This document shows positions 51,734 to 61,491 of a stretch of 64,000 nucleotides of DNA, piece after piece. The DNA is from Photobacterium jeanii (GTDB taxonomy: Bacteria > Pseudomonadota > Gammaproteobacteria > Enterobacterales > Vibrionaceae). The translations under genes were made by a program, and so were the position numbers. Positions within the stretch are counted from its first letter, which is position 1. Each line of letters opens with the position of its first letter. The stretch spans positions 248,001-312,000 of the forward strand of contig NZ_LVHF01000033.1 of the NCBI RefSeq assembly GCF_001650345.1. The letters are read 5' to 3'. The notes below the pieces were generated by a model. That model did no database searches, was not told the DNA's origin, and worked only from the letters and a program-made list of their open reading frames with translations.

Positions 51734-54271
51734 ATGAAACCAAAAAAAATAGGAACTTGGTTGGTTAGCCTTGCAGTCAGTGCTGCGTTAGCGGGATGTA
51801 ATGGCAGCGCTTCCGATCAGCCAACGACTAATGAAACTCCAAAAGCTGTTATCAATACGCAGTTTGCAGCCACTTACTTACAAACTCTTCAGTCATCACA
51901 AGCATCAGGCTATGCGTTAACGAAAAGCGCGAACTCACAGAATCCAGTACTGAGTGCAGCCAAAAATGCCAGCAAAGAGGTGTCTTACAAAGGTACATTA
52001 CGTATTACTAACCGTAATCAGCCTGATGATGTGAAAGATTACGATTGGCCTATCACACAGAAAGCAGATGGTACTGTGCAGTCTCATCGTGCTTTGTCTT
52101 TAAAACCGGGTGTGTATGATTTATTACTGATTGTTGAAGATCATAAAGGTCACCAATATTTGGCTGAATCCTTAGGTCAAGAGATTGAAGATAACGAGCA
52201 GCCTGAATTGGAGTTTGTGCTTAAGCCAAACATGGGTGAAACCATCACTGATTTAGACTTCGCTCACTATGTTAGCTACCTCAACTTTTCATTTACTGCT
52301 GAAGAACTCGCTTCATTGGTTGAACCACAATTTGGTCTAACGATTAATAGTGATGACGAACGTGTATTCACTATTAATAAAGAAACGGGTCTAACCGAAG
52401 TGGTACTGAATGTTCAGCCAGGTGAATACACGATGGCGCTGAAACTGTACGACGGTGACTTGATGGTGGGTAAGAATGAAAACGACACCACTTTAAATAT
52501 TGTCGAAGGTTCTGATGCCAAGATGGACGTGATCCCACTGCAGGCAGATGTCACCATTAAGCTTGATGAGTTGAAAGACTTGGGCGAGTTTACGTTTAGC
52601 GTACCGTCTGAAATTGTCAAAGAAGTGGGCGATGAAAGCCAAGTGGCGTTAATTGTTCGGATGGCATCAAGCGATAACGATGAGCTTATTCATGAGCAAC
52701 AACTGGATGTCATGAGTGATAACCAAGGTGGTTACTACGCGAAAGGTGTGTTTGAAACTAAAGGCTACACAGATGTGACCGCGACAATGTCGTTCCATCA
52801 CGCCAATGAAGCGGCTGAGCAATTCAATACTGTGCCATACGCCAAATGTGCGAGTGAATTGGACATTAGTTTGAATCAAAGTAGTGGTTGTAAGCTCACA
52901 CTAAAACGTGAAGGTGTGATCACTAGCCATATTAAAGGCACGATGCACCTCAATGTGCTGACCAAAGACCTCCAAGCTGCAAGTGGTGCTAGCGTTTACC
53001 TCAACGGTGAATTGGTTGGCATTACGGGTAAATCACTCAGCCCTGGGTCGTTAAAAGTGCACGTGATTGGCGGTGAGTATCAAGTAAAAGCGACTAAAGA
53101 GAAAAATGTAGCGCTTGAGACGGTAACGGTAAAACCGCTTGAGGTGGTTAACCAAGCACTTTACCTACAGCGTGATCCTAATTTAGGTACTGGTAACTTT
53201 GTCGAACAACAGGTGGTGAGTGATTATAATCACTTTGGCCCAAATTTAGTGATTGCTGCAGATTTCAATGGTAACGGTAGCAAAGAATTGTTGATGAGTG
53301 GGAGCCCTGGTTATCGCATAGGTGTGATGCAAGAAGATGGTATGTATGGGTTTGAAGATTACAAATTAGGCAATTACTCAAACCGTTATGTCGATGTTGG
53401 TGATATTAATGGCGATAATGCCTTGGATTTCCTTGTTGCTGATTCTGATGATAAAGGTAATGTGAGAGTTTTCATCAATGATAAGAAAGGAAACTTTTCT
53501 CAATCAAGCCTAGTTCATGAAGGCACTTCTATTCCTACAGCTAAATTTGCTGATATCACGGGTGATGGTCATTTAGATATTGTGTTACATGCTACCCAAA
53601 TTGATGAAATTATTATTTTGAGTAACGATGGGCAAGGGCAGTATTTAGAAGTGCTTCCTAGGTTAGAAGGGAAAACGAATGCCTCAAAACCTGATCTGAT
53701 TGCAGTTCATGATATGAATGGCGATGGGCATCTTGATATTGTTTATGCTGGCGCTGGTACATACAGTGATGGCATTGTGTATTTGAATGACGGTAAAGGG
53801 CAGTTCCAGCAGACGGTACCACTATGGGATAATGAGTATATGCGTTCATCTAGCGCTGTCGCTGTCGGTGATCTAAACGCTGACGGTTTTCCTGATGTTG
53901 TAGTTACTGATGCCGCGAGTAATCGCTTATTTATTAATAATGGTGCTTCGCAGCTCGCATTTAGTGAGAATTCACAAATATTAGGTTCTGGTGGTGCGTC
54001 AGCAATCTTATCTGATGTCAATAGTGATGGTCACCTTGATGTACTATTGATGCAAGACATCCCAAGGGCATCCACCCTTTTTCAAAATGAGGGGAATGGG
54101 CATTTCCTTTTCCAAGGTGAGCTTGTTGATCAATCTGGCTTTACCACACAATCAAGCTTGTATACTTCGGATTTAGATGGGGACGGTGATGAAGACCTTG
54201 TTGTACTCGGTCATGATAACAAAGTACCTTTTTCAGTTGGGGCGCGTATCTACCATAATACGCCTCATTAA
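51734..54271 (+). CDS. Large FG-GAP/VCBS-repeat lipoprotein
   Basis: Surface-type lipoprotein of 845 residues. The signal peptide ends in LAGC (Cys22), then come beta-rich Ig-like domains (about 40-480) and at least six FG-GAP/VCBS units with calcium-binding DxNxDG loops: DINGDNALDF, DITGDGHLDI, DMNGDGHLDI, DLNADGFPDV, DVNSDGHLDV, DLDGDGDEDL (about 500-840). Together they would form a seven-bladed propeller stabilised by calcium. The start at 51734 is taken because it begins the signal peptide. Adhesion or carbohydrate binding is likely. It is a single gene with a strong terminator. Confidence 0.82.
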   Translation: MKPKKIGTWLVSLAVSAALAGCNGSASDQPTTNETPKAVINTQFAATYLQTLQSSQASGYALTKSANSQNPVLSAAKNASKEVSYKGTLRITNRNQPDDVKDYDWPITQKADGTVQSHRALSLKPGVYDLLLIVEDHKGHQYLAESLGQEIEDNEQPELEFVLKPNMGETITDLDFAHYVSYLNFSFTAEELASLVEPQFGLTINSDDERVFTINKETGLTEVVLNVQPGEYTMALKLYDGDLMVGKNENDTTLNIVEGSDAKMDVIPLQADVTIKLDELKDLGEFTFSVPSEIVKEVGDESQVALIVRMASSDNDELIHEQQLDVMSDNQGGYYAKGVFETKGYTDVTATMSFHHANEAAEQFNTVPYAKCASELDISLNQSSGCKLTLKREGVITSHIKGTMHLNVLTKDLQAASGASVYLNGELVGITGKSLSPGSLKVHVIGGEYQVKATKEKNVALETVTVKPLEVVNQALYLQRDPNLGTGNFVEQQVVSDYNHFGPNLVIAADFNGNGSKELLMSGSPGYRIGVMQEDGMYGFEDYKLGNYSNRYVDVGDINGDNALDFLVADSDDKGNVRVFINDKKGNFSQSSLVHEGTSIPTAKFADITGDGHLDIVLHATQIDEIIILSNDGQGQYLEVLPRLEGKTNASKPDLIAVHDMNGDGHLDIVYAGAGTYSDGIVYLNDGKGQFQQTVPLWDNEYMRSSSAVAVGDLNADGFPDVVVTDAASNRLFINNGASQLAFSENSQILGSGGASAILSDVNSDGHLDVLLMQDIPRASTLFQNEGNGHFLFQGELVDQSGFTTQSSLYTSDLDGDGDEDLVVLGHDNKVPFSVGARIYHNTPH

Positions 54272-54314
54272 TCGGATGTAGCCATCTAACTAGCTCCATC
54301 TTTCTTCTATATAT

Positions 54315-54342
54315 AAGCGGCAGTTTTTCTGCCGCTTTTTTT
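54315..54342 (+). terminator. Terminator after the VCBS lipoprotein gene
   Basis: AAGCGGCAG-TTTTT-CTGCCGCTT followed by T-run. Confidence 0.85.
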
Positions 54343-54450
54343 GTTTTGGCGGTAGGTAGGCAGCTGAGTGTCAATAAGCTCAATTAGTACAAATTGGGCG
54401 ATTGGGTCTAGTGTTAATACTCTATGGAAGATGTTTGCAAGGAGATAAAG

Positions 54451-54897
54451 ATGAAGGACCAGCTTGAAGGCTACCCAGTGATCACTGAAATCCCTGTCGC
54501 ATGGGGCGAGATGGATGCGCTTAATCACGTTAATAACGTGGTCTACTTCCGCTATTTTGAAACCGCGCGCATAGATTACTTCCAGCAACTCGCCTTAATG
54601 GCACAAATTCAGCAAAGCGGTATTGGGCCAGTGGTCAGTGAAACGCAGTGCAAATACAAACGCCCAGTTACCTTTCCGGATACCTTGTCAGTGGGTTCGC
54701 GAATCTGTGAACTTGGTGATGACCGCTTTACCATGGAATACATCATTTATAGCCAACGCCAAGGTAAGATCACGACCGAAGGCAGTGCCAAAGTGGTGAT
54801 GGTGGACTTCAATAAGCAGCAAAAGGCATCAATCCCAGCAACGATTAGGCAAAAAATCACTGAATTAGAAGCATCTAGCACTGTTATTGCGGAGTAA
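54451..54897 (+). CDS. Hotdog-fold acyl-CoA thioesterase
   Basis: Thioesterase of 148 residues, 4-hydroxybenzoyl-CoA thioesterase/YbgC-like family. The active-site segment is WGEMDALNHVNNVVYFRYFE with the acidic residue in the usual place. The start at 54451 is decided by AAGGAG seven bases upstream; an in-frame start nine codons earlier runs through this site. It is a paralogue-like relative of ApeK but not linked to the APE locus. Confidence 0.85.
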   Translation: MKDQLEGYPVITEIPVAWGEMDALNHVNNVVYFRYFETARIDYFQQLALMAQIQQSGIGPVVSETQCKYKRPVTFPDTLSVGSRICELGDDRFTMEYIIYSQRQGKITTEGSAKVVMVDFNKQQKASIPATIRQKITELEASSTVIAE

Positions 54898-54984
54898 AGA
54901 GGCTCTGCATGCATAGAATTAGGCTTGAGTAGCACTTTTTTATGATTGTTTGTAGAAAATGTGTTCACTTAGTGAAAATAGGGG

Positions 54985-55013
54985 TTTACAGCTTTTAGTT
55001 TGGACGTTAGTAT
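54985..55013 (+). promoter_or_regulatory. tRNA-Ser promoter
   Basis: TTTACA (54985-54990), 17-base spacer, TAGTAT (55008-55013), placed about 14 bases before the first tRNA base. Confidence 0.6.
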
Positions 55014-55026
55014 ACGCCGCACTTAC

Positions 55027-55117
55027 GGAGAGATGGCTGAGTGGTTGAAAGCACCGGTCTTGAAAACCGGCATACGTTTGTAGCGTATCTAGGGTTCAAA
55101 TCCCTATCTCTCCGCCA
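55027..55117 (+). tRNA. tRNA-Ser (anticodon UGA)
   Basis: Class II tRNA of 91 bases. Acceptor GGAGAGA pairs with TCTCTCC, then the discriminator G and encoded CCA. Anticodon loop CTTGAAA between ACCGG-type stems gives anticodon TGA (55061-55063), reading UCA codons. The long variable arm of serine tRNAs is present (CATACG...CGTATC), and the T arm contains GGTTCAAATCC. Confidence 0.96.
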
Positions 55118-55123
55118 CATTTT

Positions 55124-55149
55124 AAAACCCGCCTTGAGGCGGGTTTTTT
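55124..55149 (+). terminator. Terminator after the tRNA
   Basis: AAAACCCGCC-TTGA-GGCGGGTTTT with six T. Confidence 0.88.
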
Positions 55150-55487
55150 CGTATATAGCATGTGTTTGTGAGTTGAAACATTAGTTTCGCTCGTGAGTGC
55201 GGTTATCTAGGCGTCCTGACTTCAACAGTGCCTAAAATTTAGGGTGAAGCTTACGTGAGTATTGCACAGACAGTGCTATATTTTAGCAAGCTACACTCAC
55301 CCCTTTATTACAGCATGTTGTCAGGTTATTTGAGGTGAATGAGCAAATTGATGCCGATGTGAGCAAAACAATCAACACTATATGCAGTGATTCCTGTAAT
55401 TGACGCTATAGCTATGTTTTGTTTATCACAAGAAGTGTTATACTCCCCACCCTGAATAGTGACAGTAATTGTTTATAGAGAAAAACA
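55150..55487. other. Intergenic region before fusA2, 338 bases
   Basis: No gene seen. The only supported element is the extended -10 promoter at 55436-55444. The rest contains AT-rich stretches without clear hairpins. Confidence 0.5.
55436..55444 (+). promoter_or_regulatory. Extended -10 promoter of fusA2
   Basis: TGTTATACT: a TG-N motif directly before TATACT. The -35 region is poor, which the extended -10 would compensate. The start point would be near 55451, leaving a 5' leader of about 37 bases. Confidence 0.5.
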
Positions 55488-57578
55488 ATGACAGATTTAT
55501 CTAAATACAGAAACATTGGTATTTTCGCGCACGTTGATGCGGGTAAAACCACTACTACTGAGCGTATCCTGAAGCTTACTGGTAAAATCCATAAAATCGG
55601 TGATACTCACGATGGTTCAACAACTACTGACTTCATGGAACAGGAAGCTGAGCGTGGTATTACAATCCAGTCAGCTGCGACTACTTGTTTCTGGAATGAT
55701 CACCGTCTAAACATCATCGATACTCCAGGACACGTAGACTTCACAGTTGAAGTATACCGTTCTCTTAAAGTACTTGATGGTGGTGTTGGTGTATTCTGTG
55801 GTTCTGGTGGTGTTGAGCCTCAGTCAGAAACTAACTGGCGTTACGCGAACGAATCAGAAGTTGCTCGTCTGATCTTCGTAAACAAACTAGACCGTATGGG
55901 TGCAGACTTCTACAACGTTGTTGACCAAGTTAAGAACGTTCTAGGTGCAACTCCACTAGTTATGACTCTACCAATCGGTCGTGAAGACGACTTCGTTGGT
56001 GTTGTAGACGTACTAAGCCGTCAAGCTTTCGTATGGGATGACACTGGTCTTCCAGAAAACTACGAAATCCAAGATATCCCAGCGGATATGGTTGACGACG
56101 TAGAAGCTTACCGTGAAGAGTTGATCGAAACAGCTGTTGAGCAAGACGATGACCTAATGGAAGCTTACATGGAAGGTGAAGAGCCTTCTATCGAAGATAT
56201 CAAGCGTTGTATCCGTAAAGGTACTCGTGACCTAGCATTCTTCCCAACTTACTGTGGTTCTGCATACAAGAACAAAGGTGTTCAACTAGTTCTTGACGCA
56301 GTTGTAGATTACCTACCATCTCCAACAGAAGTTGACGCTCAGCCTCTAACTAACCCAGAAGACGGCGAGCCAACTGGTGAAGTTGCTACAGTATCTGCTG
56401 AAGAGCCACTACGTGCTCTAGCGTTCAAAATTATGGACGACCGTTTCGGTGCCCTAACTTTCATCCGCATCTACTCTGGTGTAATGAAGAAAGGTGACAC
56501 GATTCTTAACTCAGCAACTGGTAAGACTGAGCGTATCGGCCGTATGGTTGAGATGCACGCTGACCAACGTAACGAGATCGATTCAGCACAAGCTGGTGAC
56601 ATCATCGCTGTTGTTGGTATGAAGAACGTTCAAACTGGTCACACTCTATGTGATCCTAAGCACGAATGTACTCTTGAGCCAATGATCTTCCCAGAACCAG
56701 TAATCTCTATCGCTGTTGCTCCTAAGGACAAAGGCGGTTCTGAGAAGATGGGTATCGCTATCGGTAAGATGGTTGCAGAAGATCCATCTTTCCAAGTTGA
56801 GACTGACGAAGATTCAGGCGAAACGATCCTTAAAGGTATGGGTGAACTTCACCTAGACATTAAGGTAGATATCCTTAAGCGTACTTACGGCGTAGACCTA
56901 ATCGTTGGTCAACCTCAGGTTGCTTACCGTGAAACTATCACTCAAGCGATTGAAGATAGCTACACGCATAAGAAACAGTCTGGTGGTTCTGGTCAGTTCG
57001 GTAAGATCGACTACCGCATCAAGCCAGGTGAAGTTGGTTCTGGCTTCAAGTTCACATCAACTGTAGTTGGTGGTAACGTTCCTAAAGAATTCTGGCCTGC
57101 AGTAGAGAAAGGCTTCGAAGGCATGATGGACAACGGTGTTCTAGCTGGCTTCCCAGTACTAGACGTTGAAGTTGAACTATTCGATGGTGGTTTCCACGCA
57201 GTCGATTCATCTGCAGTAGCATTTGAAATCGCAGCGAAAGGTGCATTCCGTCAATCTATGCCTAAAGCTGGTGCTCAACTTCTTGAGCCAATCATGCACG
57301 TTGACGTGTTCACTCCAGAAGACCACGTTGGTGACGTAATCGGTGACCTTAACCGTCGTCGCGGCATGATCAAAGACCAAATGGCTGGCGCAACTGGCGT
57401 ACGTATCAAAGCAGACGTTCCTCTATCAGAAATGTTCGGCTACATCGGTACTCTACGTACAATGACTTCTGGTCGTGGTCAGTTCTCTATGGAGTTCTCA
57501 CACTACGCACCATGTCCTGCAAACGTTGCTGAAGCAGTAATTGCAGAAGTTAAAGAGCGCGAAGCTTCTAAAAAGTAA
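55488..57578 (+). CDS. fusA2: Elongation factor G, second copy (EF-G2)
   Basis: Translational GTPase of 696 residues with all EF-G motifs: G1 AHVDAGKTT (14-22), [16 protein letters not shown], then domains II-V ending before KEREASKK. Codon use is strongly biased to highly expressed codons (CGT, GGT, CTA, GTA/GTT), unlike its neighbours. It stands alone behind a tRNA gene, not in an rpsL-rpsG-fusA-tufA operon, so it is the paralogue known in vibrios as fusA2 rather than the main factor. Differences from E. coli EF-G are seen after G3 ([19 protein letters not shown]). It may act in ribosome recycling, in translocation under stress, or as a general second copy. Confidence 0.9.
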   Translation: MTDLSKYRNIGIFAHVDAGKTTTTERILKLTGKIHKIGDTHDGSTTTDFMEQEAERGITIQSAATTCFWNDHRLNIIDTPGHVDFTVEVYRSLKVLDGGVGVFCGSGGVEPQSETNWRYANESEVARLIFVNKLDRMGADFYNVVDQVKNVLGATPLVMTLPIGREDDFVGVVDVLSRQAFVWDDTGLPENYEIQDIPADMVDDVEAYREELIETAVEQDDDLMEAYMEGEEPSIEDIKRCIRKGTRDLAFFPTYCGSAYKNKGVQLVLDAVVDYLPSPTEVDAQPLTNPEDGEPTGEVATVSAEEPLRALAFKIMDDRFGALTFIRIYSGVMKKGDTILNSATGKTERIGRMVEMHADQRNEIDSAQAGDIIAVVGMKNVQTGHTLCDPKHECTLEPMIFPEPVISIAVAPKDKGGSEKMGIAIGKMVAEDPSFQVETDEDSGETILKGMGELHLDIKVDILKRTYGVDLIVGQPQVAYRETITQAIEDSYTHKKQSGGSGQFGKIDYRIKPGEVGSGFKFTSTVVGGNVPKEFWPAVEKGFEGMMDNGVLAGFPVLDVEVELFDGGFHAVDSSAVAFEIAAKGAFRQSMPKAGAQLLEPIMHVDVFTPEDHVGDVIGDLNRRRGMIKDQMAGATGVRIKADVPLSEMFGYIGTLRTMTSGRGQFSMEFSHYAPCPANVAEAVIAEVKEREASKK

Positions 57579-57602
57579 TTAGAACTTAACGTTACTTAAC
57601 TC

Positions 57603-57637
57603 AAAAGCCCCGATAGCAATGCTATCGGGGCTTTTTT
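57603..57637 (+). terminator. Terminator after fusA2
   Basis: AAAAGCCCCGATAGC and GCTATCGGGGCTTTT arms with two central bases pairing loosely, then T-run; it is also symmetric enough to act from the other strand. Confidence 0.88.
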
Positions 57638-57700
57638 ATGCTTTTTGAAATGTCATTGTTGAGTTGCTACAGCTGCAGCTCGCTACAATCTATACCGTTA

Positions 57701-58660
57701 CTAACCGTGCTGTTTGTAATTTTGACTCTTAGGTGGGAAGTCGTTGGTATCTAGTCTTGGGAGAAGAAATGGAGACGCTGTTTCAATATCTACGATATCC
57801 ACCTCGGTTGTGAACGCTAACTTACACCCTTGTTTCTCTAATTCATCAATCACATCCTGACTAGAGGAGCCGTAAGGGTAGCATGCTGTCCAATTTGTCA
57901 TGTCGCAGCCTAATGATTGAAGAAAGTCCTTAGACTTTGATATTTCTGCGTGCAATGCGCCGTTATCTAGCTTATCCCACCAATAATGATCATACCCATG
58001 ACACCCGATGTGCATGCCATCTCTTACCATTTGTTTTAGTTGCCAAGTATTCATATAGAGCTCTTTGGCAAAGGTTCTTTCAGCGATCCCAACGTATTTC
58101 TCGAAGTACTTGCTCGAGAGTTCATTTCTCACCACTTCTGGTAAAGCGTGCTGAAGTATTCTTTTAATGAAAATGATGTCTTTATTATCAAACCTATTGG
58201 CGACAGCAAGTTCTGCGTAATACTCATCAAAGCTTTTAAGTTGATGTTTCAGCTTGTTTTTTTCAATATCAAATTTTAAGTCTTGCAGAATATCTGCAGT
58301 GTTCGCTAGTGACGCTAATATGAAGTGGATTTTGTTTACATCTAATAAAGTGTGCTCGAGAATCGCTTTGGCTGGAACAAAGAAAGAGCCCTGAATCCCC
58401 ATCTCTTTTAATACGGGATAGACATGATTGAAGTGTTCAGCATAGCCATCATCAAAGGTCAGTAACAGGGCATTGTGTGGTAGTGCGATTTTACCTTCTT
58501 TGTGACGGATAACATCTTCCATGGAAACTATTTGGTAGTGGTTATTAAAGAAGGTGACTTGCTCAATAAATTGGTTTAGCTCTAGCCCTTTGATTTCAGG
58601 ATATCTTGAGTCTTTTATCTCTCTGACATAGTGATACATTACAACGGTTAATTTGCTCAT
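57701..58660 (-). CDS. Polysaccharide deacetylase family protein
   Basis: NodB-fold carbohydrate esterase of 319 residues (family CE4). Motif 1 TFDDGYAEHF carries the catalytic Asp and metal Asp; the His pair is in HIGCHGYDHYWW; YPYGSSSQDV and a late PRLDTNDF follow. An MYHYV start is typical of this family. No signal peptide is visible, unlike periplasmic PgaB, so it may be cytoplasmic. The ATG at 58660 is chosen as the family start; eight further residues upstream are possible. It is more AT-rich than the genes around it and stands alone, which hints at acquisition. The substrate polysaccharide is unknown. Confidence 0.8.
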   Translation of the reverse strand: MSKLTVVMYHYVREIKDSRYPEIKGLELNQFIEQVTFFNNHYQIVSMEDVIRHKEGKIALPHNALLLTFDDGYAEHFNHVYPVLKEMGIQGSFFVPAKAILEHTLLDVNKIHFILASLANTADILQDLKFDIEKNKLKHQLKSFDEYYAELAVANRFDNKDIIFIKRILQHALPEVVRNELSSKYFEKYVGIAERTFAKELYMNTWQLKQMVRDGMHIGCHGYDHYWWDKLDNGALHAEISKSKDFLQSLGCDMTNWTACYPYGSSSQDVIDELEKQGCKLAFTTEVDIVDIETASPFLLPRLDTNDFPPKSQNYKQHG

Positions 58661-58779
58661 ATTGGGTCCATCAGTCAGAGTCAAAGTTTACTGATGTGCA
58701 GTTTACTGAAATCCAATAGCAAAAACTTATCTTTTTGCTATCAAAGAATCACAATGTTGATACTTTCCTTGATAGATAA

Positions 58780-58816
58780 AAAAACGCCGCGCTAGCTTAG
58801 CTAGCGCGGCGTTTTT
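58780..58816. terminator. Bidirectional terminator after the chemoreceptor gene
   Basis: A near-perfect palindrome, AACGCCGCGCTAGC and GCTAGCGCGGCGTT, with A- and T-runs at the ends. Confidence 0.88.
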
Positions 58817-58838
58817 GCTGGAATAGCGTATGTAGGGC

Positions 58839-60473
58839 TTAGTGAAGCTTAAAGTAGCCTAGTTCTTGTTTCTGGCGCTCTGCTAGTGCAGATACTTCGT
58901 TACTTGCGGAGGCACTTTGGCTGATGCCTGCAGCAGTTTGGCTTACAATTTCAAAGATGTTGGTGATGTTACGGTTAATATCAGCTGTTACCTGCGATTG
59001 TTCTTCTGCTGCAGTGGCAACTTGGGTATTAATTTCCGTGATATCTGATACTGACTCAGTGATGCTGATCAGCGCGTCGTTCGTCTGTTTGGCAAGCTCA
59101 CGGTTGCGCTGAAGCATATCAAGGCCAGATTGCATGCTGTCGTTAGCGATCCCAGACTTCGACTGTAGCTCTTCAATGATGCTTTGGATCTCATGAGTTG
59201 ACTCTTGAGTACGTGCTGCAAGCATACGAACTTCATCAGCAACAACCGCAAAACCACGACCGCTTTCACCTGCACGAGCTGCTTCGATTGCTGCGTTCAG
59301 TGCTAGCAGGTTAGTTTGCTCTGAGACGCTGCTGATAACTTCAATAACCTTACCAATTTGCTCAGATTGAGCCTGCAGCTGTGTTACCATCTCAGCGGCT
59401 TCATTTAGCTGGGATGCCATTTTTTCATCGGCTTCGCTGCTTTCTGTGAACAGATCTAAGCCTTGCTGTGCCATGCGGTTGGCTTCTTGCGCTGTAGAAT
59501 CGGCATTGAGTGCGCTTTCGTTAACGTTCTGGGCAGTGCTTGATAGTTGGTTAACCGCTGATGCTACTTGCTCGATTTCGATGCGCTCTTGGTCGGCATT
59601 GGCTTCAGATTGCGTCATTACCGATGCCAACTCTGTTGAAGCAGATGCTACTTCTTCACTAATGCGAACCAAGGAATCTACAGTCGTACGTAGTTGAGTG
59701 ACTGTTGAGTTTACGTCTTCTGAAAGTTGACCGATTTCGTTATTACCCGCGATCTCCACTTGAGCGTTGAGGTCGCCTTTCGCTACTTTACGCATTGCGT
59801 TTTGCAGGTTAGTGATAGGGCGAGTGATCAAGCCGGTTAGGTACCAAGCGACAGCGATAGAAATAGCAAGGAATAAGAGTGTTAGCGATGCGGCTTGGAA
59901 AATAGTATCGGTAAGTAGTTCTTCTTCGTAAGCAATTTCTTCTTGGATCACACGAGTGACTTCCTCGCTTAATGCATCCATCGACAATACTAGCTTATTA
60001 CCTGTTTCGCGGAACTCGTTTACCATTGAACGGTATTGTGAGTTTGATAGAGCACCATTGTTATGCTGTTCCTGCGATGGGATCATGGTGTTTTTTGCGA
60101 AAGCAATGTAGTTATCGAGAGCGAGTTTTACATTTGCAAGTTCATCACTCAGCTCTGGTAAGGTGCCGAGATCAGCCATCACTTTGTGTGCATCTTGTCG
60201 GGTAGTTGCCATTACACGCGGGAACTCACGCATTTTATCTTCGTCGTATAGGCTATAAACCGCAGCCATACGCATCAGGTAAACATGATCGACAAGATCA
60301 TCGACTTCGTCTTTATGTTGAAGTGCGGAAGAAGTAGTTTCGCTAATTTCATCAATAACATGGCTAATATTATTTTGTGCTACACCTAGCGCCGCCATGA
60401 TTAATACGGTGGCGAATAACGTAGGCATAAGAATTTGCTTACGTATTGAAAGGTTTTTGATTGAAAGCGGCAT
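58839..60473 (-). CDS. Methyl-accepting chemotaxis protein
   Basis: Transmembrane chemoreceptor of 544 residues. TM1 is at about 16-33, a periplasmic four-helix-bundle ligand domain at about 34-187, TM2 at about 188-208, then a HAMP domain and the cytoplasmic signalling hairpin containing the highly conserved [19 protein letters not shown]. No pentapeptide for CheR docking is at the C-terminus (GYFKLH). The start at 60473 follows TGGAG at six bases; an ATG five codons earlier lies in front of it. A FliA-type promoter match upstream agrees with motility-linked expression. The ligand is unknown. Confidence 0.88.
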   Translation of the reverse strand: MPLSIKNLSIRKQILMPTLFATVLIMAALGVAQNNISHVIDEISETTSSALQHKDEVDDLVDHVYLMRMAAVYSLYDEDKMREFPRVMATTRQDAHKVMADLGTLPELSDELANVKLALDNYIAFAKNTMIPSQEQHNNGALSNSQYRSMVNEFRETGNKLVLSMDALSEEVTRVIQEEIAYEEELLTDTIFQAASLTLLFLAISIAVAWYLTGLITRPITNLQNAMRKVAKGDLNAQVEIAGNNEIGQLSEDVNSTVTQLRTTVDSLVRISEEVASASTELASVMTQSEANADQERIEIEQVASAVNQLSSTAQNVNESALNADSTAQEANRMAQQGLDLFTESSEADEKMASQLNEAAEMVTQLQAQSEQIGKVIEVISSVSEQTNLLALNAAIEAARAGESGRGFAVVADEVRMLAARTQESTHEIQSIIEELQSKSGIANDSMQSGLDMLQRNRELAKQTNDALISITESVSDITEINTQVATAAEEQSQVTADINRNITNIFEIVSQTAAGISQSASASNEVSALAERQKQELGYFKLH

Positions 60474-60532
60474 TAATGACTCCATCAATTTAGAATGTTG
60501 TATTGTGGTTTGCTGTTGAACTTGTTGGTTGG

Positions 60533-60560
60533 GTATCGACGCTTTTACATTTTTCTTAAG
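60533..60560 (-). promoter_or_regulatory. FliA (sigma-28) promoter of the chemoreceptor gene
   Basis: On the minus strand CTTAAG (60560-60555), 14-base spacer, GTCGATAC (60540-60533). This fits CTAAAG-N14-GCCGATAA at 11 of 14 positions and lies about 50 to 60 bases before the start codon. Confidence 0.55.
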
Positions 60561-61080
60561 TGAAAATTTAAATAAATTTCAATTTCCATGCATTCATGAA
60601 CTTGATGGTTATTTATAAAATAAAAAAGCGATATTAATTCGTGGTCGACAAGAATAAATAATTGAAAATAAATTGCTTTATTATTAATGGAAAATGACAT
60701 TTAAATATTGATAGGAGCAATTTTATTAAACTAATAGAGCGAGGGTGAAATTTCAGATTTATCCTGAAAGTTATTATTGATTAAAAGTATATAAAATACT
60801 GAACTATGCGATTTTATAAATGGTTGTTTGACTATTGTTTTATTGTGGAAATTTCGTTTTAACCATTTACTGGGGCTCCTATTACTCTGTATGGCAATGA
60901 TTCTCCTGTGTTATTTACAGTAATTCGCAGTAAAGAAACATGAATTTTCTATTGTTAATTATTGATTTTAATCGCTATTATCTGCTTTGTCACGCTGTGG
61001 AGATGAGAAGCGGCTATTAGCACTTTTATGTGACGTTCTTCATCTATAATTTATAGAAGGGGAGGCATAGGAGTTAGATT
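60561..61080. other. AT-rich intergenic region, about 520 bases
   Basis: No coding frame was found. The inverted repeat TCTATAA-T-TTATAGA (61043-61057) lies just before the ribosome-binding site (AGGAG) of the small gene at 61081 and is the only clear element. Confidence 0.5.
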
Positions 61081-61329
61081 ATGTATGTAGCGATTGAGCA
61101 CGAAATAACAGATGCGGTCTTATTTCGTAAGAAGGCAAGCGAAAAATTACACCATCCGCCAGCAGGGATGCAGGTCGTTACTGCGATGTTTGATCCTCAC
61201 GAAGCCACTTGTCAGTGTATTTGGTCGGTGAATTCGATTGATTTGGTTGTGGATTTTATTAATCAAGAATTTTCTGATTGCGCAATTAACTCTTATTTTG
61301 AAGTAGACCCTGATATTGCTATCGGGTAA
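61081..61329 (+). CDS. Small protein of unknown function
   Basis: Protein of 82 residues, family not recognised. The order of predicted strands and helices (MYVAIEHEI, FRKKASEKLH, MQVVTAMFD, TCQCIWSV, IDLVVDFINQEF, NSYFEVD) suggests a small ferredoxin-like alpha/beta fold like dimeric-barrel or stress proteins. A good Shine-Dalgarno (AGGAG) precedes the ATG. It has no operon partner. Confidence 0.65.
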   Translation: MYVAIEHEITDAVLFRKKASEKLHHPPAGMQVVTAMFDPHEATCQCIWSVNSIDLVVDFINQEFSDCAINSYFEVDPDIAIG

Positions 61330-61442
61330 AGGTATCTCATTTCCAGTATAGGTTGTGTTTAAATTAATTTTAATGTTTTGATATCAAAATATTGGGTTGG
61401 TTGTTGGCCTGACTTGATACAAGGCGTTGGGGGATCGTGAAG

Positions 61443-61474
61443 AAAAAGCCCCAGCTTCATCCTAAGCCAGGGCT
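61443..61474 (-). terminator. Terminator of the TldD/TldE-like operon
   Basis: Minus-strand AGCCCTGGCTT and AAGCTGGGGCT arms with one mismatch and a five-T tail. Confidence 0.75.
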
Positions 61475-61491
61475 GTGTTTGAACTATATTG

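Noticed and set aside
55488..57578. Reading this gene as the main fusA of a str operon
   Set aside because: No rpsL, rpsG or tufA lies next to it, and it follows a tRNA gene with its own promoter.
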